Part shown: positions 8,602-17,792 of the stretch, in pieces | How positions within the stretch are numbered: position 1 is the stretch's first letter | How the letters are laid out: every line of letters begins with the position of its first letter | NCBI RefSeq assembly: GCF_003626535.1 | Contig: NZ_RBAL01000014.1 | Location: 62,001 to 126,000, forward strand | Direction of reading: 5' to 3' | Length of the DNA stretch: 64,000 nt | Source of the DNA: Streptomyces hoynatensis | GTDB lineage: Bacteria > Actinomycetota > Actinomycetes > Streptomycetales > Streptomycetaceae | The notes under the pieces: model-generated | Told to the model about the DNA's origin: nothing | Databases searched by the model: none | Seen by the model: only the letters and a program-made list of their open reading frames with translations | Position numbers and translations under genes: made by a program

Positions 8602-8750
8602 CCGGGCGGCCGGGCCGAGCCGTCGGGCCGAGCCGTCGGGCGGAGTGGTCGGGCCCAGCCGTCAGGCCGGGTTGCCGGGTCGAGCCGTCAGGTCGGGCTG
8701 CCGGTCGGGCTGCCGGTCCGAACGGGCGGGCCGCCCGGTCGGCCGGGCGG

Positions 8751-9491
8751 TCAGGCGATGCCGCCGTTGGCGTAGATCACCTGCCCGTTGACCCAGCGGC
8801 CGGGGCCCGCGAGGAAGGCGACGGCCTCCGCGATGTCCTCGGGGGTGCCGAGCCGTTCCAGCGGCGCCTGGTGCGCCAGGCGGTCGACGGTCTCCTGGTC
8901 CTTGCCGGTGAGGAAGAGCGGGGTGGCGGTCGGCCCGGGGGCCACCGCGTTGACGGTGACCTCGCGTCCGCGCAGCTCCCGGGCCAGGACCAGGGTCATG
9001 GCGTCGACCGCCCCCTTGCTCGCCGCGTAGGCCGCGTAGCCGGGGAAGGCGAGCCGGGTCACCGTGGTGGAGAAGGTGACGATCGCCCCGCCCCGGCGCA
9101 CCCGGCGGGCCGCCTGCTGGGCCACGACGAAGGTGCCGCGGATGTTGGTGCGGTGCATCCGGTCCAGGTCGTCGAGGCCGAACTCGGCGACCGGGCCCAG
9201 CGTCATCACCCCGGCCGTGTGGACGACCACGTCCACGCCGCCGAAGGCGGACTCCACCGCGTCGAAGGCCGCGGCAACCTCCGCCTCCTCGGCGACGTCC
9301 GCCCGGAGGGCGAGCGCCGAGCCGCCGCCGGCCCGGATCTCCGCGACGGCCTCCTCGGCCGCCGCCGCGTTGCCCGCGTAGTGCACGCCGACGGCCATGC
9401 CCTCGGCGGCCAGCCGCAGGGCGACGGCGCGGCCGATGCCGCCCGACGCCCCGGTGACGAGCGCGACCCTGGTGTGTGCGGTGCCTGACAT
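8751..9491 (-). CDS. SDR-family oxidoreductase
   Basis: 246 aa, classical short-chain dehydrogenase length. The cofactor motif TGASGGIGRAVAL is near the N-terminus; the catalytic set is visible as the TAG strand motif, a Ser-Thr run (TFSTT) and YAAYAASKG with the YxxxK pair. An unusually strong ribosome-binding site, AAGGAGG, precedes the ATG at 9491. Substrate unknown; the FabG-like sequence would suit a 3-oxoacyl or ketone reductase. It is divergent from the TetR gene at 9887 across a two-site operator region. Confidence 0.88.
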   Translation of the reverse strand: MSGTAHTRVALVTGASGGIGRAVALRLAAEGMAVGVHYAGNAAAAEEAVAEIRAGGGSALALRADVAEEAEVAAAFDAVESAFGGVDVVVHTAGVMTLGPVAEFGLDDLDRMHRTNIRGTFVVAQQAARRVRRGGAIVTFSTTVTRLAFPGYAAYAASKGAVDAMTLVLARELRGREVTVNAVAPGPTATPLFLTGKDQETVDRLAHQAPLERLGTPEDIAEAVAFLAGPGRWVNGQVIYANGGIA

Positions 9492-9751
9492 GAAGCCTCC
9501 TTGGGCCGGGCGGCAGAACCGGCCGGCTGAGCTGGACGAACGAGCTGGCTGAACGAGCGGGGTGAACGAGCTGGCTGAACGAGCGGGTGAACGACGTGCT
9601 GAACGGTCCGGCGCACGGTCCGGTGGACGGGCCGGCGCACGGGCTCGCCGCGCGAGGCGCGGGCTCGCCGCACGAGCCGGGTTGCCTCCCGTCCCGGGGG
9701 GCGCGGTGAGGCGGACGCGGGTCCGGCGCGGCCCGAGGCGGACCGCATTTG

Positions 9752-9795
9752 TGGACGCCGAGTCCATAAAACCACACTTGTGGACGCCGCGTCCA
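9752..9795. promoter_or_regulatory. Two phased palindromic operators
   Basis: TGGACGCCGAGTCCA (9752-9766) and TGGACGCCGCGTCCA (9781-9795) are two copies of one inverted repeat, 29 bp apart start to start and embedded in a longer direct repeat. They lie in the 395-bp space between the divergent SDR (start 9491) and TetR (start 9887) genes. The nearer TetR protein is the likely binder. 9492-9750 otherwise holds only tandem GC-rich words. Confidence 0.75.
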
Positions 9796-9886
9796 TATGC
9801 CAGGCTGGGCGGCGCGGGCACCGGAACGTCCGGGCCCCGGCACGGGCGGGCCGCAGACACACGCGGACGAATGGGAGAGGGGACCG

Positions 9887-10498
9887 ATGGCCACGGAGGC
9901 GGCACGGCCGGCGGAGCGGCGCAGGCGAGGCCGCGGCCGGCGGCCCGCGGCGGAGGTCAGGGCGGACGTGCTGGCAGCGGCCGGTGAGCTGCTGCTGCGC
10001 GAGGGAATGACGGCCTTCACCATCGAGCGGGTCGCCGAGGCCGCCTGCGCCAGCAAGACGACGATCTACAAGTGGTGGCCCTCGAAGGGCGCCCTGGCCC
10101 TGGACGGCTACTTCCACGCCGTGGAGACGACCCTGGCCTTCCCGGACACCGGCGACCTGGAGGCGGACCTCACCGCCCAACTCGGCGCGTTCGTCCACCT
10201 CCTCGCCGAGACCCCGGCCGGCCGGGTCATCGCGGAACTCATCGGCCAGGCGCAGACCGACCCGGAGCTCGCCACCGCGCTGCTGACCCGCTATTCGGGG
10301 CCCCGGCGGGCCCTGGCCGTGGCCGCGATGGAACGCGCCAGGGAACGCGGCGAGTTGCGCGACGACGTCGACCTGGAGGCCGTCGTCGACCAGCTGTGGG
10401 GCGCCTGCTACCACCGGCTCCTGCTGCCGAACCTGCCGGTGACCCCGGAGTTCGCCGCCCAGCTGGTCCGCAACCTCCTGCACGGCCTGCGCCCCTGA
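9887..10498 (+). CDS. TetR-family transcriptional regulator
   Basis: 203 aa. An Arg-rich N-terminus is followed by the helix-turn-helix DVLAAAGELLLREGMTAFTI, then VAEAACASKTTIYKWWPSKG (about residues 27-70), with the TIYKWW variant common in AcrR-like regulators. The C-terminal domain is of the TetR_C type with an RARERGELRDD turn. The ATG at 9887 has GAGAGGGG upstream. It probably binds the twin operators upstream and controls the divergent SDR gene. Confidence 0.87.
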   Translation: MATEAARPAERRRRGRGRRPAAEVRADVLAAAGELLLREGMTAFTIERVAEAACASKTTIYKWWPSKGALALDGYFHAVETTLAFPDTGDLEADLTAQLGAFVHLLAETPAGRVIAELIGQAQTDPELATALLTRYSGPRRALAVAAMERARERGELRDDVDLEAVVDQLWGACYHRLLLPNLPVTPEFAAQLVRNLLHGLRP

Positions 10499-10678
10499 CC
10501 CCCACGGACCCCCGCGCCCCCGGCTCCCGCGGTCCCCACGAGGAACGCCGCGCGCCCCGGCGGCCGTCCGGTGGGGGACCGGGCGGGGTGCCGGGGCGTG
10601 CGGCGGGGGCGTGTGGCGGGGCGCCTGGGAGACCGCGGCCCCGCGGGGGCGCCCCCGGGGACCGCGGGGCGCGGAACC

Positions 10679-12182
10679 TCACATGTGGAGGGGAGGAACC
10701 GCCGCGCCGGCCTTCGGGGCGCCGCGGCGGTAGAGGATCAGGCTGGCGATCATGCCGACCAGGAAGAAGCCGGCCGACCACCAGTACGCCGTCGAGTAGC
10801 TCTCCATGCTCGCCTGCGCCAGCACGGCCGGATCGGTCGGGTCGCGGCCGACCAGGTAGTCGGTGGCGGCGCTTGAGGCCAGGGTGTTGAGCACCGCGGT
10901 GCCGATCGAACCCCCCACCTGCTGCGCCGTGTTGGCCAGCGCCGAGGCGACGCCCGCGTCCTCGGGTGCGACGCCCGAGGTGGCCAGGCTCATCGCCGGG
11001 GCGATCACCGCGCCCAGGCCGGCGCCGAGGAGGAGCAGCGGCGGCATGATGCGCGCCGCGTAGCCGCTGTCCACCTGAAGGGAGGTCAGCCAGACCAGCC
11101 CCCCGGCCGAGGCCGCCATGCCGAAGGCGACGATCGGCATGGCGCCGAGCCGCGGGAAGAGCACGGTGTTCGAGAGCGTCGCCGCCACCGTCAGCGTGCC
11201 GATCATCGGCAGGAAGGCGAGGCCGGTGTCGACCGGCGTGTAGCCCTTGGTCTGCTGCAGGTAGTAGGTGACGAAGAGGAAGACGCCGAACATGCCCGCG
11301 CCGCTGATCAGCACCGCCGCGTAGGAGGCCCCGCGGTCCCGGTCGAGCAGCACCCGCAGCGGGAGCAGCGGGTGGGCGGCGCGCGTCTGCCACCAGAAGA
11401 ACACCACGAGCAGCACGCCGCCCGCCGCCAGGAAGCCCCAGGTCGCCGCGGAACTCCAGGCGTGGGAATCGGCGTTGGCGAAGCCGTAGACGATGCCGAA
11501 CAGGGCCGCCGAGACCACCACGGTGCCCGGCACGTCGAGGGTGGCGGACCGGTCGCGGGCGGTCCTGACCAGCAGGGCGCTGCCCATGACGAAGGCGAGC
11601 ACCGCGAAGATCAGGTTGACGTAGAGCGTCCAGCGCCAGTTGAGGTGCTCGGTGAGGAAGCCGCCGAGCAGCAGGCCGATGGCGCCGCCGGTCCCGGCGA
11701 TGGCGCCGTAGACGCTGAACGCCTTGGCGCGCTCCTTGGCGTCGGTGAAGGTCGTGGTGAGCAGGGAGAGCGCGGCCGGGGCGAGCAGGGCGCCGAAGAT
11801 TCCCTGGAGCACGCGGGCGGAGACCAGGATCTCGAAGTTGCCTGCGGCACCGCCGATGGCCGAGGCGGCGGCGAAGCCGACCAGGCCGACGAGGAAGGTG
11901 ATCTTGCGGCCGAAGAGGTCGGCGATCCGGCCGCCGAGCGGCAGCAGGCCTGCCGAAGGCGAGCGCGTAGGCGGTGACCACCCACTGGCGGTCGCTGTCC
12001 GAGAAGCCGAGGTCGGCCTGGGCCGAGGGCAGGGCGATGTTCACCACCGTGCCGTCGAGGACGACCATCAACTGGGCAATGCCGATGACCGCCAGAATCC
12101 ACCAGCGGCGCGTGGCGGGGTCATCGGCGGTGGTGCGGGGGGACCTGGCCGCGCCCGTGGCGTCGGTCGTGGTCTGGGACAT
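10679..12182 (-). pseudogene. DHA2-type MFS drug exporter broken by a frameshift
   Basis: The ATG at 12182 begins a 14-helix EmrB/QacA-type exporter: RRWWILAVIGIAQLMVVLDG is helix 1 with the VVLDGTVVNIALP motif C region, then WVVTAYALAFG. At about 11946-11952 the frame breaks; a one-base shift restores LLPLGGRIADLFGRK (motif A) and the protein continues in frame to LHM at 10679. The span is 1504 bp, three times 501 plus one, so one extra base explains everything. Either it is a recent pseudogene or a sequencing error. It lies just downstream of the TetR gene at 12200-12763, its probable regulator. Confidence 0.85.
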
Positions 12183-12199
12183 CGGTGGCGTTCTCCACT

Positions 12200-12763
12200 T
12201 CAGGTGTGCGTCAGGGCGGGCATGAGCACCTCGTCCAGGAGTCGGACCAGGTAGTCGGCGTCGGCGTAGGCGTCCTCGAAGAGCGGCCTGGTCAGGACGG
12301 CGCCGAAGATCAGCTGGGACAGGTGGGCGAGCGCGGCCGGGCGGGCCGTCAGCTCTCCCCGGGCGACGGCCCGGTCGACCATGGCCGTCAGCTCGGCCAT
12401 CTCGGTCTCGATCAGGGCCTCGCGCATGGCCCGGGCCAGTTCCCTGTCGACGAGGGCGGCGTGCGCGAGACCGGCGATGAGCGGGGTGTCCTCGCGGCAC
12501 TTGTCGATCATCGACAGGAAGCGGGCGTGCAGGTCGCCGCGCAGGCTGCCGGTGTCGGCGGCCGGGGCGTTCCCGCTGGCGTGGCCCACGGCGGAGATCG
12601 CGCGGGCGACCAGCCGCGGCTTGCTGTGCCACTGCCGGTAGAGGGTGGCCTTCCCGCAGTGTGCGCGGGCCGCGACGGCGTCCATGGTCAGCGCCTCGTA
12701 GCCGCTCTCGCGGACGATGTCGACCACGGTGCTCAGCACCTCCCGCTCCCGTTCCTCGGTCAT
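12200..12763 (-). CDS. TetR-family regulator of the adjacent MFS exporter
   Basis: 187 aa from the ATG at 12763. Helix-turn-helix: VLSTVVDIVRESGYEALTMD, then VAARAHCGKATLYRQWHSKP (about residues 8-52); the C-terminal ligand domain follows. The start is uncertain: the ATG has no good ribosome-binding site, and the frame stays open for 44 more codons to an AAGGAG-spaced ATC at 12895, giving a Pro/Ala-rich extension ending RRPR. The MFS gene begins 17 bases downstream, so the two are probably one operon. Confidence 0.82.
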   Translation of the reverse strand: MTEEREREVLSTVVDIVRESGYEALTMDAVAARAHCGKATLYRQWHSKPRLVARAISAVGHASGNAPAADTGSLRGDLHARFLSMIDKCREDTPLIAGLAHAALVDRELARAMREALIETEMAELTAMVDRAVARGELTARPAALAHLSQLIFGAVLTRPLFEDAYADADYLVRLLDEVLMPALTHT

Positions 12764-12984
12764 GCGGGGCCGGCGGACGGAGGCGGCGGGCGCCGAAGGG
12801 GAGGCCGCGGCCCCCGGCTGCCCGGGGGCGGGGGACTGCGCGCGGGCTCCCGCGGAGGGCTGCGCGGGGGAGGGGGACGAGGGGGGCCGGGAGATGGCGC
12901 GCTCCTTCCTTGGGCGGCCCTCGGGGGGCTCGGTGACGGGCGGGGGAGAACGGGCGGACCGCGCCGGGAAGATCGAGCGGGATG

Positions 12985-12998
12985 GAACGAGACCGTTC
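12985..12998. promoter_or_regulatory. Possible TetR operator
   Basis: GAACGAGACCGTTC has 5-bp arms GAACG/CGTTC, followed by a second CGTTC and the AT-rich TTCTATATG. It is the only AT-rich island in 12764-13322, a gene-free stretch upstream of the TetR gene. The right part of that stretch (about 13085-13165) is a run of short GTCGGCCGACC words. Confidence 0.55.
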
Positions 12999-13322
12999 CG
13001 TTCTATATGTGATCAGCCTACGCCGCCGTATGGACGGGTCACAACCGCTTTCCCTTCAATTCCCGTGCATGTCCAGTGCTGTTCGACCCTCGCTCGACCG
13101 TCGGCCGACCGGTGCCCGACGGTCGGCCGATCGTCGGCCGACCGGCGTTCGACCAGCGTTCGACCGGGATCCGAGCGGCGCTCCCTCGCGGCCAGGGCAG
13201 GTCCCGACGCGGCCCCCGTACCAGCCCCCTACGGGCCGTCCCCCCCGCCAGCCCGGCCCGGGTGGTCCCCGTCGGCGCGGGCGGGCTTCGTCGACGTGGT
13301 GGTCTCAGCCGGCGAGGCGGTC

Positions 13323-14264
13323 TCAGCCGGCGTGGGTGGTCTCGGCCGGGGTGCGCCCGGCCGCGGCGGCGCGCCGGCCGCGGCGGGCCTGGCGCAGGAG
13401 GTCCCAGGTGAGCACCGTCAGCGCGAGCCACACCAGCAGGAAGCCGGCCCAGCGCTCCGGCGGCATCTCCTCGTGGAACACCAGCAGCCCGAGCAGGAAC
13501 ATCGTGACCGGGGTCAGGTACTGCATCAGCCCGAGGGTGGCGAGCGGCAGCCGCAGGGCGGCGGCCCCGAAGAAGATCAGCGGCAGGGCGGTGGCCAGGC
13601 CGCTGCACACCAGCAGCGCGGTGTGCCCGGCGCCCTCGCCGGTGAACGTGGAGTCGCCGCGGGCCGTCAGCACCACGAGGAAGGCGAGGGCGGGCAGGAA
13701 CTGGAGGGCGGAGTCGGCGGAGAAGCCGGCCAGCCCGTCGAGCCCGGTCTGCTTCTTCACCAGGCCGTAGAGGCCGAAGCTGACGCTGATGGCCAGCGAG
13801 ACCCAGGGCACCTGCCCGTAGGCGAGGGTCATCACGAGGACGGCGAGGACCCCGATGCCCACCGCGGCCCACTGGGCGCGGCGCAGCCGCTCCCGCAGCA
13901 GGAGGACGCCGAAGGCGATGGTCAGCAGCGGATTGATGAAGTAGCCCAGCGAGGCTTCGAGGACCCGGTCCTGCCCGACGGCCCAGATGAACAGGTACCA
14001 GTTGACCGCGATCAGCACGGCGGAGGCGGCCAGCAGGGCCAGGCGCCTGGGCTGCCGCAGCAGGGGCCGTATCCAGGACCACTCGCCGGCGAAGGCCAGC
14101 AGCACCAGCGCGGTGGGCAGCGACCACACCATGCGGTGGGCGATCACCTCCGCGGCGCCCGCCGACTCCAGGCGGTCCCAGTAGAGGGGCAGCAGCCCCC
14201 ACATCCCGAAGGCGCCCAGGCCGAACGCGAGTCCCGCTCGGCTGCGCGCCTCGGCAGCACCCAC
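13323..14264 (-). CDS. rarD: RarD-type EamA/DMT transporter
   Basis: 313 aa. It is a ten-helix inner-membrane permease of the drug/metabolite superfamily. RarD hallmarks are seen: GLGAFGMWGLLPLYWDRL near the N-terminus, EVIAHRMVWSL, NWYLFIWAVGQDRVLEASLG, YFINPLL, and PLATLGLMQYLTPVTMFLLG near the C-terminus. GTG at 14264 is taken as start because GAGGAGG lies five bases upstream; an adjacent GTG is an alternative. Family members are annotated as chloramphenicol-sensitivity proteins, but the substrate is unproven. Confidence 0.87.
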   Translation of the reverse strand: MGAAEARSRAGLAFGLGAFGMWGLLPLYWDRLESAGAAEVIAHRMVWSLPTALVLLAFAGEWSWIRPLLRQPRRLALLAASAVLIAVNWYLFIWAVGQDRVLEASLGYFINPLLTIAFGVLLLRERLRRAQWAAVGIGVLAVLVMTLAYGQVPWVSLAISVSFGLYGLVKKQTGLDGLAGFSADSALQFLPALAFLVVLTARGDSTFTGEGAGHTALLVCSGLATALPLIFFGAAALRLPLATLGLMQYLTPVTMFLLGLLVFHEEMPPERWAGFLLVWLALTVLTWDLLRQARRGRRAAAAGRTPAETTHAG

Positions 14265-14380
14265 CACAGCCTCCTCGAACGCCCGCACGATGGACGTATG
14301 CGAGCGTAATGCCGCCTCGTGGCCCGCCGGAGGGCGGCCCCGGCGCGGCACGCGGAACGCACGCCCCGGCGAGCAACCGG

Positions 14381-14461
14381 AACGACGGTAACGACGGTAA
14401 CGACGGTAACGACGGGAACGAGGGGAACGAGGGGATCGACGGGAAGAACGGGAACGACGGG
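14381..14461. repeat. 9-bp tandem repeat, nine copies
   Basis: Nine contiguous imperfect copies of AACGACGGT (variants AACGACGGG, AACGAGGGG) lie in the 320-bp stretch between rarD and korB. No gene is visible in 14265-14584. Confidence 0.8.
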
Positions 14462-14584
14462 AAACGACGCCGGCAGCGGCAACCACGGGTACGCGGGAGC
14501 ACAAAGAGGCGCCGGTGCCGCCCGCCGGGGGGGAGGGCGGGGGCACCGGCGCCGGCGTCGCGGGTCCGGCCTGGGGGGGATAGG

Positions 14585-15694
14585 TCAGCCCGCGACGGTC
14601 CAGGTGTCGTTTCCGGCCAGCAGGGCCGCCAGATCGCCCTTGCCGCGCTGCTCCACGGCGCGTTCCAGCTGCTCGGCCATCTGGTCCTCGTACGTCGGAC
14701 GCGACACGTCACGGAAGACGCCCACCGGCGTGTGGTGCAGGGTGTGCGGGTCGGCGAGCCGCGACAGGGCGAAGGCCGTGGTCGGCGACGCCGCGTGGGC
14801 GTCGTGCACGAGCACGCCCTCGGTGCCCTCCTTGGCCACGTCGACGACCCTCAGGTCCCCGGTCGCCGGGTCGCGCACCACGCCCTTGGAGCCGAGGCCG
14901 TCCCCGCCCTCCTCCACGGGCAGGGGGGCGCCGAACCGGATGGGCTTGCCGTGCTCCAGCCGGATCACGGCCTCCTCGGCCTGCTTCTTGTCCTTCAGGA
15001 CCTCGAAGGCGCCGTCGTTGAAGATGTTGCAGTTCTGGTAGATCTCCACCAGGGCGGAGCCGTGGTGCTCGGCCGCGGCGCGCAGCACGCTCGTCAGCTG
15101 CTTGCGGTCGGAGTCCACCGCGCGCGCCACGAAGGAGGCCTCCGCGCCGAGGGCGACGGACACCGGGTTGAACGGGGTGTCGAGCGAGCCCATCGGCGTG
15201 GACTTCGTGATCTTGCCGGTCTCGGAGGTCGGCGAGTACTGGCCCTTGGTGAGCCCGTAGATCCGGTTGTTGAACAGCAGGATCTTCAGGTTCACGTTCC
15301 GGCGCAGCGCGTGGATCAGGTGGTTGCCGCCGATGGAGAGGGCGTCGCCGTCGCCCGTGACCACCCACACGGACAGGTCCCGGCGCGAGGCGGCCAGGCC
15401 GGTCGCGATCGTCGGGGCGCGGCCGTGGATGGAGTGCATCCCGTAGGTGTTCAGGTAGTACGGGAAGCGCGAGGAGCAGCCGATGCCCGAGATGAAGACG
15501 ATGTTCTCCTTGGCCAGACCGAGCTCGGGCAGGAAGCCCTGGACGGCGGCCAGCACGGCGTAGTCGCCGCAGCCGGGGCACCAGCGGACCTCCTGGTCCG
15601 ACTTGAAGTCCTTGGCGGTCTGGGGGGTGTCGGCCGTGGGCACCAGCGCCAGTGCGGTGCGGGTGCCGGGCACGGCGGGCGCCTCAGTGGTCAT
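14585..15694 (-). CDS. korB: 2-oxoacid:ferredoxin oxidoreductase, beta subunit
   Basis: 369 aa. The beta subunit holds thiamine diphosphate and a 4Fe-4S cluster. WCPGCGDYAVL (about residue 38) begins the cysteine set, with GCSSRFPYY next; the ThDP-binding motif GDGDALSIGGNHLIHALRRN is complete. With KorA it should oxidise 2-oxoglutarate or a related 2-oxoacid with CoA, reducing ferredoxin in the cytoplasm. Its ATG lies inside the end of korA (11-bp overlap), so translation is coupled. Confidence 0.93.
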   Translation of the reverse strand: MTTEAPAVPGTRTALALVPTADTPQTAKDFKSDQEVRWCPGCGDYAVLAAVQGFLPELGLAKENIVFISGIGCSSRFPYYLNTYGMHSIHGRAPTIATGLAASRRDLSVWVVTGDGDALSIGGNHLIHALRRNVNLKILLFNNRIYGLTKGQYSPTSETGKITKSTPMGSLDTPFNPVSVALGAEASFVARAVDSDRKQLTSVLRAAAEHHGSALVEIYQNCNIFNDGAFEVLKDKKQAEEAVIRLEHGKPIRFGAPLPVEEGGDGLGSKGVVRDPATGDLRVVDVAKEGTEGVLVHDAHAASPTTAFALSRLADPHTLHHTPVGVFRDVSRPTYEDQMAEQLERAVEQRGKGDLAALLAGNDTWTVAG

Positions 15695-17591
15695 CGTCGA
15701 GAGCCTCCTTGAAAGCGGATGCCAGCTGCTCGGCCTTGAAGGGCAGGCCCGTGACCTGCGTGAGGGACTGGACGTCGACCAGGTACTTCGCGCGCAGCAG
15801 CAGGGCGAGCTGGCCGAGGTTCATCTCGGGCAGGAGGACCTTGTCGTAGGCGCGCAGCACCTCCCCCAGGTTGGCCGGGAAGGGGTTCAGGTTGCGCAGG
15901 TGGGTCTGGGCGATCCGCCCGCCCTCGCGGCGGATGCGGCGGACGGCCGCGGTGATCGGCCCGTAGGTCGAGCCCCAGCCGAGCACCAGCACCCTGGCGC
16001 CCTCGCCGGGCGGGCCGCTCGGGTCGTCGACGACCACGTCGGGCACGGTGACGCCGTCCACCTTGGCCTGGCGGGTGCGCACCATGTGGTCGTGGTTCGC
16101 CGGGTCGTAGGAGATGTTGCCGGTGCCGTCCTGCTTCTCGATCCCGCCGATGCGGTGCTCCAGGCCCGGGGTGCCGGGGATCGCCCAGGGGCGGGCCAGC
16201 GTGGCCGGGTCGCGCAGGTAGGGGTGGAACGCCTGGCCGCCGTCGGGCAGCGTGACGTTCGGCCCGGTGGCGAACTGCACCCGCAGGTCGGGCAGTTCGT
16301 CCACCTCGGGCACCCGCCACGGCTCGGAGCCGTTGGCCAGGTAGCCGTCGGAGAGCAGGAAGACCGGGGTGCGGTAGGTGAGCGCGATGCGGGCCGCGTC
16401 CAGGGCCGCGTCGAAGCACTCGGCCGGGGTGGCGGGGGCCACGATCGGCACCGGCGCCTCGCCGTTGCGGCCGAACATGGCCTGCAGCAGGTCGGCCTGC
16501 TCGGTCTTGGTGGGCAGGCCAGTCGAGGGGCCGCCGCGCTGGATGTCGATGATCAGCAGCGGCAGTTCCAGGGAGACGGCCAGGCCGATGGCCTCCGACT
16601 TCAGGGCCACGCCGGGACCCGAGGTGGTGGTCACGCCGAGCGAGCCGCCGAAGGAGGCGCCGAGGGCGGCGCCGATGCCCGCGATCTCGTCCTCCGCCTG
16701 GAAGGTCCGCACCCCGAAGTTCTTGTGCCTGGACAGCTCGTGGAGCACGTCGGAGGCGGGGGTGATCGGGTAGGAGCCGAGGAAGAGCGGCAGGTCGGCG
16801 CGCACCGAGGCGGCGATCAGGCCGTAGGCGAGCGACAGGTTCCCCGAGATGTTGCGGTAGGTCCCGGCGGGGAACGCGGAGGCGGCCGGGGCCACCTCGT
16901 AGGAGACGGCGAAGTCCTCGGTGGTCTCGCCGAAGTTCCAGCCGGCGCGGAAGGCCGTGATGTTGGCCTCGGCGATCTCCGGGCGCCTGGCGAACTTCGC
17001 GCGCAGGAACGCCTCGGTGTTCTCCGTCGGCCGGTGGTACATCCAGGACAGCAGACCGAGGGCGAACATGTTCTTCGAGCGGCCCGCCTCCTTGCGGGTC
17101 AGGTCGAAGGGCTTGAGCGCCTCCACGGTGAGCGTGGTCAGCGGCACCGGGTGCACGTGGTAGGCGTCCAGCGAGCCGTCCTCCAGCGGGTTGCCCGCGT
17201 AGCCGACCTTGGCCAGCGCCCTGGAGTTGAACTCGTCGGTGTTGACGATGATCTCCGCACCGGGCGGCAGGTCGGGGACGTTGGCCTTCAGCGCCGCCGG
17301 GTTCATCGCCACCAGCACGTTCGGGGCGTCGCCCGGGGTGAGGATGTCGTGGTCGGCGAAGTGCACCTGGAAGGAGGAGACGCCCGGCAGCGTCCCGGCG
17401 GGGGCGCGGATTTCCGCCGGGAAGTTCGGCAGCGTGGACAGGTCATTACCCAGAGAAGCGGTCTCCGAGGTGAAACGGTCGCCCGTCAGCTGCATTCCGT
17501 CCCCGGAATCGCCGGCGAACCGAATGATCACCCGGTCCAGACGCCTGACGTCCTTCTTGTCCCGGCTCGTCCGGTCGACCTCAGTGGTCAC
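15684..17591 (-). CDS. korA: 2-oxoacid:ferredoxin oxidoreductase, alpha (gamma-alpha fused) subunit
   Basis: 635 aa. The N-terminal gamma domain carries RFAGDSGDGMQLTGDRF and ends near residue 190; the ThDP-pyrimidine alpha domain follows with GSYPITPASD, FQAEDEIAGIGAALGASFGG and TTTSGPGV. This gamma-alpha fusion is the actinobacterial Kor type (family knowledge). GTG at 17591 has GGAGGG eight bases upstream. It lies beside a nuo cluster lacking the NADH module, which suggests that reduced ferredoxin could feed that complex, an inference. The 201-bp gap before the response regulator may carry its own promoter. Confidence 0.93.
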   Translation of the reverse strand: MTTEVDRTSRDKKDVRRLDRVIIRFAGDSGDGMQLTGDRFTSETASLGNDLSTLPNFPAEIRAPAGTLPGVSSFQVHFADHDILTPGDAPNVLVAMNPAALKANVPDLPPGAEIIVNTDEFNSRALAKVGYAGNPLEDGSLDAYHVHPVPLTTLTVEALKPFDLTRKEAGRSKNMFALGLLSWMYHRPTENTEAFLRAKFARRPEIAEANITAFRAGWNFGETTEDFAVSYEVAPAASAFPAGTYRNISGNLSLAYGLIAASVRADLPLFLGSYPITPASDVLHELSRHKNFGVRTFQAEDEIAGIGAALGASFGGSLGVTTTSGPGVALKSEAIGLAVSLELPLLIIDIQRGGPSTGLPTKTEQADLLQAMFGRNGEAPVPIVAPATPAECFDAALDAARIALTYRTPVFLLSDGYLANGSEPWRVPEVDELPDLRVQFATGPNVTLPDGGQAFHPYLRDPATLARPWAIPGTPGLEHRIGGIEKQDGTGNISYDPANHDHMVRTRQAKVDGVTVPDVVVDDPSGPPGEGARVLVLGWGSTYGPITAAVRRIRREGGRIAQTHLRNLNPFPANLGEVLRAYDKVLLPEMNLGQLALLLRAKYLVDVQSLTQVTGLPFKAEQLASAFKEALDDDH

Positions 17592-17792
17592 TGCTGTAGC
17601 CCTCCTTCGAGGCGGCTCTTGTCAGCCATGGTACGCGGGTAAGGGTTGCCTTCCTGAAGGTGATCACATGATGGACGTGCAGCCGCCGCGTCGACGTCCG
17701 ATCTTCTCCGGCCGCCCTTGAGCGGTCCTGAGGCGTGCCTTAAGCCCCGCCAGCAGGCATGGCTGAGCCGCAGTTCAAGCGTGTCAGGGGGG

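Noticed and set aside
10239..12632. 797-codon minus-strand frame spanning the TetR, MFS and divergent TetR genes
   Set aside because: Only its section from 12182 to about 11950 carries real protein (MFS N-terminus); the rest is Arg/Pro-rich out-of-frame translation.
12895..12895. ATC as an actual start codon of the TetR gene
   Set aside because: Non-canonical start without proof; the ATG at 12763 is annotated and the site is listed as a finding.
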